Source: Beroe forskalii (taxonomy: Eukaryota; Ctenophora; Nuda; Beroida; Beroidae). Taken from it: a DNA stretch of 64,000 bases. The DNA is taken from NCBI GenBank assembly GCA_011033025.1, contig WFMF01000030.1, positions 822,193 to 886,192 of the forward strand, read 5' to 3'. Made by a program: the position numbers and the translations under genes. Below are positions 36,601 to 48,600 of this stretch, piece by piece. The notes beneath the pieces were generated by a model. The model had not been told where the DNA came from, did not search any database, and was given only the letters and a program-made list of their open reading frames with translations. How positions within the stretch are numbered: position 1 is the first letter of the stretch; each line of letters opens with the position of its first letter.

Positions 36601-39600
36601 CGTGATCCTACCAACAACCATTGTTTACTACAACTACCCGTCCTGGCTGCTGGGGGTGGAATTCTGTATCGGCCAAGCAATATTTCTGTATGTTTTTATG
36701 GCTGGAAACATCATGCTAATTGTGTTGCTGTCCCTCAATAAGATGTATCGGTGTCTGTACCCCCTTCGCACCCTGTCTCCCTCCCTAAAACAGAAGATGA
36801 TTGTTTGTCTCGGAGCGGTGGGTTGGAGTCTCCTGACGGCAGTGTGGGAGGGCTTCATGTTCCTCATGGAGGGGCGTGTGGAGTATAACCCGGCTTTGGC
36901 GGCCTGTGAGGTTGCTTCTCCAGCCGGGGACATTTCCATCGGAGAACTTGCAGTAACTATCGCTGCGAATGTTATATTTGCTGGGTTGCCAACCATCATA
37001 CTGATTGTCAGTAACGTTGTTTTGATTGGAATAGCTGTCAAGAAATCCAACAGTGGTGTCAAGAAGAAGAACATCGTGATTGTGGTCCTCGTGACAGGAT
37101 TCTTCATGTTGTCAGTCCTACCGCTCTTCGTGGAACAGTGCTATATGATGGGCAGGAGCGTGCGATTTGAGGCGGGTGCTTGGTGTGTGGGATTTTTAAT
37201 GAACTGGATCAACCCAATCATATATCTGGCAACTAACAAAATGTACCGTAACCATGCTACACAATGGATAGGTGAAAGACGCAAAGGAGGGAGGAACCAA
37301 CTGTCCAAGGCTCGGAGTGGTTTGGGTGCAGGACAGAGGGTAAATAGCCTGGAAAGATCTGAAAGGAGCGTACCATAATAGGTGTCACTGGCAAATGAAC
37401 ATGGAGAACGATTTGAATATGATTCGGAAGTTTGCTACCGTTAGTGGTTACAGACTATAATCGACATCCAGCAAACACAAATGGTCGAGTGTTCGCCAAA
37501 GTTTAGCTTTGAATAAGGGAACTACGGTGTGACTGTGAAAGCGTGTAAAACGAGACGAAAACTGTAAAATTGTGTTGTTTTAACTCTTCCCAGAATTTTT
37601 TGATAAGCGCCACCTTCAAGTAAATGAGTAAATGACTATTTCAGGCTACTCACTCTTGCACTTTAATACAGTTATCTTCGACTGACTGTGAGATAAAACC
37701 AGACTTGATGATTTCTGGCGCCCTAGGCTCGCTTGTTCAAATATCACGTTTTCAATAGCTTATTGAGTCACTTCTTTTGTGTAAAACGAGGCGTTGAAGA
37801 CCAAAATGGCAAGTAAAATTATGCGCTCGACGAGCTGCAAGAGCCAATCTATCACTGAGCGATTGTTTCATGAAGTTTTTTTCTGTATTTTAATATTCCC
37901 CATATTAAAAAGTTAAAATGAAAGTATCTTGTCGAACTCCCCAAAAACTACCCGCCAAAACTCCCCAACATAATCATGATATTGTACCTCTTTATAATCA
38001 ATACTGCGACCGCTTCTCCATCCGTCTTGTGACGTTTCAATGTTACGTGGCAACGTCACCCATAAGGATCCCTCACATAATATTACGTAATCACCTAGGG
38101 GAAGGGAGGGGGGTTCCCAATGATTATGTTACATGTTGTTGAAACAAATACAACTATAAAAACGATTACGCGAGGTAGGGGGTTAAAATCGGCCAAAAAT
38201 TGGTTTATCTCCTGTTTCTACACTGTTGTCCACAGGAGGAGGAAGACGTGAGCGTCTACTCGCTCGAGTACAACTGAATGTCACGTGATAACACGTGATG
38301 TCACGTGACATCACGTGATGTCTCAATGTCACGTGATGTCACAATGTCACGTGATGTAACAATGTCACGTGATCTCACAATGTCACGAGACATCACAATG
38401 TCACGTGATGTCTCACACTGTCACGTGACGTCACAATGGCACCTGATCTCACAATGTCACGTGACGTCACAATGTCACGTGATGTCTCACACTGTCACGT
38501 GATAGGACTCTCACTTGTTTTTACACCACAGGAGGAGGAAGACGTGAGTGTCTACTCGCTCGAGTACAACAGGAAGTTCGACTTCAACCCCATGGACATC
38601 ATCGTGTGCTCCGTTTCGTGTTCCCACAGCTCCATCGGCCAGATCATATTCGTCACGGAAACCGGCAAGGTAATTTAGGGAGCAAGTTAAAATGATAAGA
38701 TAAGGTTTAAAATCAGAATCTTTCGAAAATCATGTGAATATGCAAGGTAATGCCGCGATCAGGTTTTCAATCCTTCAATCATGTTCTGGCGTTCTGTAAT
38801 TACAATATGTAATATGCATAAAATGCATATGATCACATTCTTTATTGACGTATCAACTTACCAATGTGTGAGCAATCAACAACTCTTGTCAATTTTCATT
38901 TTCTAACTTTTGCAATTGTGCCGCTTTAAAATCAGGATCGGTATAGGCATAGTACTCTTGAGTTTGCTGGTACCACGTACACTATGTACACTGACTTGTA
39001 TATCGTGATACTGTGCGCCAGCGTATTCTGAGAACTGAGAACAAGTTACCTCAACGATTGAGGATGACGTCACAATTCAGGTCATCAGATTCCCTGCTTT
39101 TTCCGTGAATTGGAAAGTAGAGTTTATCGAATTACCACTTGATATTCCGTAATTCCGTATTGTCCTTCTTTTATATAATAACCTAGACATCAGTGAAAGG
39201 CGGAATACAAAACGTAGGGGAACGATGGGGCAAATGGGACCCTAAAATTCTAAAGTCTGTAGAGCTTTCATTTTAGCCGATTTCCATGAAATTTTTTGCA
39301 TAGATACTCGCTTAAGCATGTAGATTGGTGTACTAACACCAAATTTCACCATTCTCCGCCCATTTTGTGGGTGTGGCCTCATCCCGTTTGGCCAACCCCC
39401 ATTTGATTTTTCTGTGAAAGTATGTCAAATGGGACCCACATAAATTGCCCAAATGGGATATCCCATTTCACCAACTTCCAGTATCCCATTTAACATCTTG
39501 TATTTAAACCAAATTTTTTTGGATGCATGGAAGGTGCAAATGAAATCAGAATACATTTTTATGGTAAAATGATGAAGTTCAAACCATATCCCAATTGAAT

Positions 39601-42600
39601 AAAAAACATAGTTGGTCAAATGGGATATGGTAAAATGGCCAAATGGGATATCCCATATTGCAAATTCATGAGTATCCCATTTTACAAATTATATGGCAAT
39701 TCAATTTATGGCTAATTAACATATTGGACCATCATTAATCAACCGAAAACACATCAATCGCTGGAGAATACATGATGACGAACTAAATTCAATCAAATAT
39801 AAAGGGAATGTTCCAATACAAATCATGTCATGATAGGAGTAAAACAAGCAACATCGTAACCCATTATCTGGTGTAAGGAAGTACGTGTGTGAAGAAGAGC
39901 CTGATTGAATTACCGAAATGACTTCATGGTTTAATTGAACAATCTCGTTGACCCATTCAGCAGCAACAAAAATTGTAATCCCAACCCATGTAAATTCCCA
40001 GAAATGGCAAGGGTCCCATTTGGTATACTATCCCATTTGCCCCATCGCTCCCCTATCTTATAATCTGTGTACCTACACATTACATCACTCTCTTTGCATA
40101 CACAATCTGTGTACACAGTTCAGGGTAATGGGTAGCCGTAACTATAGTCGGAGACTTTTACTGCTACCTCTCGTTTATATATTGTTCCCTCTAGACATGT
40201 AGCATGTTCCTACTCCGTACAAGTATAATGGGCAATTTCGTAGGTGTCCTAACACCAATGGTCCGCATGTGTGTTTCAATACTGAACCGTATGTAATCTA
40301 CATGAGTACACTGTGTATTGGATATTGCTGTGAGAGTCAACAAATACACGGTCTGTATTGTGCTATTGAGCTGGTAAGTACCTGACATGGAAAATATCAT
40401 CGCCTCACAGCCAAGCAATTGGTAAATTGTTCTGAATAGTACGTTGGTTTGCCATCCGCATTATTTAATATTTTGTGAAAGATCCACTTACTGAAAGGTC
40501 CAATAATAGAATAGGAATCAGGATAGTAGGACTAGGCACTCAACTCCTGCTTGGTACGCGTTTCATTGCTGTGGAAGAAGTTTAGAATATGTCTCCTCAC
40601 ATGTTGGCGTGTTGCCAAAGAACAGAATTCCAAAGGAAAAGTTTATTTTGTTAAGTGCCGATTTTTCTTGTGAATGGTATCGCATGTCAGAATCGAATTG
40701 ATTTTGTCTCGATTTCCCCTGATGAATCGACCGAATGTCCTATCTTTTCTTCCCGTTGCATGGATTTGAGGAAAAATACTTGCGTTTTTCACGGTAAATT
40801 GTCCTTGGACAATCAGATTTAAGGAATTAACTTTTCAATATAGATGATGTAATTGATCATTTAGTTCGATGAGACATCCCTGAAGACTTCAATGAAATTT
40901 CACTGAAGCGACATCGTAGGTCTGTTCACTGTTGCCAAGTGCCAATCAAGCACAAAATCATTGATTACAAATTGGATTAGGTCGTGTTATTATCATTGTA
41001 CAATGGCGAAGCTTTGGCGCACGCGCGAACTCCTAACGCAAAACTTGTTTACACGCACGTACGCACAGTACCAATTAAGTGTAGATTTTAGCTGCTGGAT
41101 CGGAAATATTTTATTTTGCATGCTAGCTCGGCGCGTATCTCTAGATGTTATCAGTGATTTTGAAAATTGATAATCATATGAGACGAGCCCATTAAAAAAA
41201 AGACACATCGATCAGTGTCCAAAGTTAGCTACCATGCTTTTCCCTTCAAAGCGGTGGCCAGTGTGAGATTAATGATTTTAACCATGAGAAAGGAGTTTGA
41301 AAACTTGTCTAAGTTCCTCGTAATACTGGCTGATGGGAGAAGGAACCTTTTGGATAAGAACAGGCTTTTCTTATCAAACACGCACCCTGCCTCCTTCTTT
41401 TGAAGTAATGCCTAGACACTGACGTACTCGTGCCTTTCATCAAGGGCTATCCAAAACGGACAGCCCTTAATGAATTATGAAAGGCAAAATTGCAGCCATT
41501 TAAGACCCCTCGCTGCACCTTGTCCCCAAGCACCCACAACCCGAAATACCCCACCTGATATCCCTTGTACGTCTGCATTATTCTTGAAAATTATTTAGGA
41601 CATTGTGTCAACTATTTCGTGCCCGTTCAGTAATCATCTCGAGGGAAGTCGATTTCTTAATAATGGTAAAATATGCCCCGTCAAATCTGCCAAAATTTTC
41701 ATAAATTGCTGATTTTCATATTTGACAAAACACCCCCTCCCCCTTTGTGCGCCAACGTACGCATTGGCCAGACTCCCTCCTCCCCCCTCATTGCGGAGAC
41801 CGAACGTCTTTTATGGACGGCCCCTTATAAAAGCTGCTTTTAAGGCACCACCGACGATTTTGGCAAAGTGGAGTACTCAGGAGTTCACAAAACAAAACTT
41901 AAATAAGTAACAAACAATGATGGCAGATAGATTGAAAACAAATTATCAGCTGACAAACCAAACCAAAAAAACAACCCTTAAACTCGCATTTACATATCTG
42001 TGATAATTTTGCGCATTTTTTGATTTTTTTCTGCTTACAGTTTTTTCTAGCAACGTTTGCTCTAGTTTTAAACATCTCGCCTATATTGACATTCTTCTCA
42101 TTTCTAAACTAGAACCTAGTCGTAGCAACCCCACCCTTTTCTTCTACACGCTTGGTCGCTTGAACCCGTTCCTGTTTCCTCCTCTTTTTGTCGCAACTTT
42201 CTGAAAAAGTAATAGATTTTCAATTGATGCCTTTAGTCATCTCCGAAAACTCGTGTATTACACAATTACATATTATATTGTTACAGATTATTATCCCAAA
42301 ATGGACCCTCTAGGCGTGTGTCAATGTATTTTGTTACCAGGTTTGATATAGTTACTTACCCTCCCATTTGCCCGAAATCTGCAAGGCAGACTCTGGGTTG
42401 CCTTGCTCTTGTTTATTCCACCGACAGACTCCGTGATGGCTGTTCCTCCGATCCCATCTTCAAAAATATCTCCTCCGTGGGTGGCCGTTGTTATGTTGGA
42501 GTGTACAGTGGACTCAACCTGATTTTCAAGATTTCTTCCCTGCGAGATCTTGGATCGGTTAGTCAGGACTCCGCCTACATTGCTCCGGTGATTTATAATC

Positions 42601-45600
42601 TTAGGTGGCTTAGATACATTGACCTTTATTCCATCATTAATCTTGACCTTTCGAGGCCCCTCCTCTTCGTTTTCTTCAGGTGATAACTCAGTCGGAGGCC
42701 GCCGCAGTTCCATCTTTGATAGTATTATATTGTATGTTTTACCACACAAACTCTTGACATAAGCTGCTAGATTTGAATAAATTTGATCATAGAATATTGG
42801 GTTGAGGACAGAGTTGATAGGCAGGAAAACAACTGAAAAGAATGAGTACCAATCAGTTGCATCGAGCACCTCAAAGGAATGCAAGAAACAGATCGTGATG
42901 AATGGAAACCAACAAAGGAAATCTGTAACAATCATTATTTGTATCTTTCTTTGCGTTTTTCGGTTTCTGCCGGCAAACCTGTTTCCAACACCTGCAGAAA
43001 TTTTCTTTGAAATTGCTGCGATGGAGATGTAGCATACAGCGATGATCACCAAACAAAAAAGGTAAATTCCTTGGACACACCAGACGAAGTATCTTTGAGG
43101 ATCTTTCGATGTCACAAAAAACTTGAAAAAACAAACCTTGTTGCCATAAAATTCGACAGTTTTGACCTGGCTTGAAATTCCTCCGTAATCTCTAGAGAAC
43201 ATTTCCTGCATCAAATTCTTTATCAGATCCCAACTCATAGGACGTGCTTTCATACGACCATTGTAAGCATTGATTATTGAAAGATGCTTGGCTTTACCTG
43301 GGAAACCCAGAAAAAGTTTCAGCCTTGGATCATAACTCAACCCATTGGTGAAGAAATCTTCAAAATAACTAACAATTGGTATTATCGAAAGGGCGACAGA
43401 TATACCTACAACCCCCAAGCTGAAAACAATGATTTTAACTGCATGGGATCTAGTTACAGGTGGCGAGGAAAGAAGAAGGGAACCTTTTATTACAAAAAAC
43501 CTCAAGAGACTCAAAGAAGTCATTGAGAACATTGATATGAAAGATCCCGATATGCTTATGACCCCCAAGAAGGAACAAAATGATCCTGTTCTCCAGCTTG
43601 CTTGCAGATTACAAAACTTGTCTCCGTAATGGAAATCGTTGGCAGATACGATCAATAGATACAGCCCGACCATGAAGTCTCCTAGGCTTATGAGTAAAAC
43701 CAATGCCTTGTTGTTCAAGGTTCGGATGTTCTTGCATTTTGGTATCTTTTTGATGCCTCTCCAGATGTTAGTGACATTGAATATCACGGCTAAAATGCCA
43801 AAAATCCAAGACACTATCTTCAGAAAGGCACCCTGTAACATTTGTTTTGAGCATTGCTCATTGCACTCATCGGAGAGGTCCAGACAGTGAAAAGTCCCGT
43901 CGCATTTTTGAGGCTTCGGTATGAGTTGCATCTCATCTGCGCACTGAAAGTGATTGGTACACTGGGCTTCGTCTTCGAAATTGTCGCAATCATCAACAAG
44001 ATCACAAACCTTGGAATAAGGGATGCATTTCTTGGATTTCTCACAAACAAAGAAATCACTGTGGTATGTGTTGCGCTCTCTGACAACAAAGGCTAGGTAT
44101 GGATCTCCGTCCGTGTCGCGGGCAAAGGTCCCTGCAAAGGATTGAGGAAATTGGTCCTTGCATACACTTACCTTTGGGTACTCCGTAAGTGGACACTTGG
44201 AATTTGTACAAGAGTCAGTGCAGCTCATGAAAACGTATGTTTCCCCGTACATGTTATCACAGTCCTGCTTATACAGAGGTTTTTGGAGCTTTGGTCGTTG
44301 TGCATCATTAATCCCAAATGTTTTGTGCATTGGAAACCGAAAAGGAGACTGCTGGCACAAATCCTTCTTGAGAAAGTCCAGACTTTTCATTCCTGGAAGG
44401 CAATGAAGTAAGTTTTTAGTTGTTGTGTGCCCAGTTTTGTACCTGTGAACGGAGGTGAATATCTCTGGGAAACCTCGGGACACCTTGCAGATTTTGTTTT
44501 CAGATCCACAACTCTCGACCCCGTCGCACAAACTCTCGTAATCCACGAAGTTAACACTTCCCGTTCTACACAGAAACACGTCCTTACACTTCGTGTTATC
44601 ATCGTTCACGAAACGTTTTGTGATACCTTCACCACAAGAAGGCCACACGGATCCGTCTTCATCCTTCCCATCCAGGCAGTCCTCCACCTCATCCCCGATC
44701 CAAGGCAGTGCCAGGGGGCGCATCCCCGGGTGCCCCTTCCTAAAGCAGCGAGTTGTGGTTAGGTGGAGGCACATGGGGTCTACCTCATCACTCCCATCGG
44801 GACAGTCATTGAATCCATCGCAAAACCTGTGCTTGTGAATGAAGCACCCTCCTGAAGTCATGAAGCACAGGTTTTCTATGCCATCATCACATAGCTCTGT
44901 CTTACCCCTGCAAACCATAATCTTAGATACTGTCGAAGTGTAATTATTGATCTTGCACATTACTCCGACCCTTGATACGTCAGTACAGTTGGTCTGGTCC
45001 ATGTAATCTGTACAGGGTACGGAACTTTCGTCATCATCAGGATAGGCGTCGGTCCAACATCTGGTATGATTGAAAAGCATGATCCTCTGGCCACCAATCA
45101 AGCGGCCATTAACATGACGGTTTCCAACGCAAGTGTTGTGTATGTTGGTTGCATTCACTTCACAGTTCTCCTCATCTCTTCCATCCCGACACATGGCCAT
45201 ACCATCACAGACCTCGGTTGGGGGGAGATACCACCCCTCCTCTTTCTGCTTATGGTCGCAGTACAGTCCGTACTGGTAACCGTTGCATAGTCCCTCGTCC
45301 TCACAGTTCATAAGCTTACCTGCGCACACCCCGTCACACAGCTCAGCTTGCTCAACGGACCTGTTGGTCCTCATATAAAATCGGGGGCTGGAACTTGCGT
45401 GCGCCTCACACTCAACCTCATCTGCATCTGTGTTATCGCATTGAGATTTTCCATCGCAAAGGTAGCTGGTCTAGTGTGCTACCTCTCATTTTGTAGAAAG
45501 TGTCCATGGCGCAAATAAAATCACCGCATAGGAGGGAATCCCTGTGCAGTAATTCATAGTGTGGAGACTTGGTTGGGTCAACGCCGCAGACTTGGTAAAA

Positions 45601-48600
45601 TTTAACGTCTTCGGTGCAGATGTTGCTGAAGTATTGGTCGTAGAATATGTTCGAGTTGAAGCACTTGAAGAAGGTTTTAGAGTTTCCTCTATCAGAACAA
45701 ACGTATTTCAGAAATCCGTTCCATTCCCTGAGCTTGCATTCGAATTTATCTTTTGCTGAAAAGGCTCGACTGTTAAATTGTTATGAATGGTAACTTTTCA
45801 CGTTTCAATTAGCTTATTAAACGGGTGGTAACGAAAAAAATCAGGCCCAAAATCAATCGCCTAAAAAGAGGTGAAAATTAGGCTGGTTTAAATCAAGATT
45901 CCTCTTCGTTATAACAAAGAAGAATCTTGATTTAAACCCGCCTAATTTGCCTCTTTTTGAGCAAATGATTTTGGGCCTATAAAACGGTTTTAGGAATACA
46001 ACAAAAATCATCATTTCGTGGTGAGATGATAGAAAATTCTTTGCAATTTGGTGACTCGGGATGCCATGTTTATATGGTGGAGCAAAAGGATAGTTGAGTA
46101 TACACTTGGTAAGCCAGAAATTGTCTCAACATAGGATTCCGTGATTTTGAAAATAGATTTTAGAAGCAGTGTATAATTATAAAATCGCATGATTGGCTAC
46201 CAAAGTATGACAGCTGTTTTGAAATTATAGAATTGCGCCGATTTTGAAGTAGGCAATGAATTTAAAATTGCGCCTTGTGGATTTTCTAGTCCCTGTTATG
46301 ACTGCACATAATATTGACATACCTGGACTGTGTCTAGTAGGGGTCGTCAAGGCGTACCAGCAGCGTGATGAGATGATGATCAGCTGCACGATCCTACAGA
46401 GGGAAGCCATGCCGTTATCACTCCTGTAAAACTCTGATTTTCTTAGAGTTGAGCTGGTTTTTATACCTTGTGTCGTGACATACAAAGAATCACGACTCTT
46501 CGTCACAGATGATTTGTAATGTTCAAAAAACACAAAAACAAAGGCACCTCCTTAATGCGTTAATTGTTTCTATTATCGATGGCCTCACGGCACAAAGAAA
46601 CAATTTATAAATCAATTTATAAGCGATTAATAAATGGTCCCCAATCGCGTTTTTATTTTTATTTTTCAAAGCGTAGGAGAGTGTTGCGTTGGTGAACAAT
46701 GAAATGGTCACGGACAAAATGTGCATGTAGAAAATATGTGCATAAACTCATAATTTTTCATTCTCTTTCATTAGCTCAGCGAATGAAACGAATGAAATTC
46801 AATTAATTTTTTCGAAACTTTAACGTCATCGAAAATGTGACAATGATAAGTCGATTAGTATGTTAGGCTGTATAATAATATAAACATAAATAAATGTATT
46901 TTGTATTATGTATTTTACGATTAGTTTCTGAGATTTTCACATTAATTTATATAATTTATTTATTTATTTAATTTTTGATTCTTGACTTTAGAATTTTAGA
47001 ATTTTTAATTTTCATGATTTTTCGTATTCATTTAATAAAGTTAATTCTATATCATTGTCAGATTTCCTGATAACGTTGAAGTTTCGACGAAATTGATTAA
47101 ATTTCAGAAAAACTTCGTTTCACATCGCTGAGCTCCCCTCTACTCCCCACTCCCTCTCCACTCCCTCTCTACTCCCCACTCCCTCCCTACTCCCTCTCAA
47201 CTCCCCGACTCCCTCCCTACTCATTTCTTCCTCACTAGTCCCTACTCCCCACTCCCTCTCTATTCCCCACTTCCTCCCCACTCCCTCTCTACTCCCTTCT
47301 CCCTCTTTATTCCATTTTACAAAACCCTCTGGCCTCGCTACCTCTTGCTCCCATCCTACTCCCTCTCTACTCTCTACTCCCCCACTCCCTCTCTATTCCC
47401 TATTTCCGAACCCTCTCTACTCCTGCTCACATCCTACTCCCTCTCTACTCCCCGACTCCCTCTCTTCTCACCCACTCTCTCTCTGTTCCCTATTCCCGAA
47501 CCCTTTCTACTCCTGCTCCCTCCCCACTCCCCCTCCCCTCCCCCAGTTGTTAGTGCAGTGGACTGACGGCGTGATCACCACCATCACCCCTGACAAGTGT
47601 GTGCACCTCACCTCCTCCGACACGGACTACGAGGACATTTCCGAGGACGACTACGCCGAGGCGGACGACGACACCAGCAGCTGGATGACGGCCGGAGAGC
47701 GACTGGGTGACGACCGACGACAGTGAGGACGAGTAAGTTTGTTTGTGTCGAATGTCTGTTTGATTTTTTTTGTGCGATGTTTGTATTTTTCAAGTGGTCT
47801 GTGCGAATACGGAACTTTATTTTTTATTTAAAATCACAAATAGTATACACAACAAATTATACATTGTCACTTGCCCTACATAAAATCATTCATGAACCAT
47901 GAGGATGCCCCAACCAAAAGATTTGAATAATCATCGTTGAATATAAAAAAAACATAGTAGAGCCTAACTTGTTGCATATGCTATGGGTGGGCACGTACAG
48001 AGACTTCTCTATGCTGCACAATTACGCCCTGAAAATCTTAAATCACACAATTGGTTGATTACATTGTAGGTAAATTTGCAATATTTATTAAGTAATAAAT
48101 AATGCATGTGTGACCAAATTAAGGTTTATCTGGTCGTAAATTATGCGTCTGGCACCACTGAACCAATGATATTTGCCAGTTTTCGGTGGGTTTCATGTAA
48201 AATTTTAAAAAATAATTTAAAAAGCACCCTTTTTATTACCTCTCAAGCTCTCAAACAGTGATCTGTGTACAACTTCATTTCTCAGGCATCCAGATTCCTG
48301 AAAATTCAAAATTTGACCGATTAAGCTGAAACTTTGCACGCAATTCATTTAAGACCTAAAAAGTTGAAAGTGAAACAATGTGGATGAACGAACATGAACA
48401 TAATATCATAATAATACATTAAAGAAAAAAAAGTGGTGGTCGGTGGGCTGCCACTGTGACGCAATCGTGCGATAACATAAAAGCATAAAGGTGCGATATC
48501 TTACGATTGGAGGCGCTTAGAAACATAGGGATTTCACACATTTTGATTTCACAGTATTTATAGGTAAATTAAATAATAAAATAAGGTACGTTTTCTGTAG

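Noticed and set aside
47345-47566. Open frame rich in Ser, Pro and Leu
   Set aside because: It is a translation of the pyrimidine minisatellite.
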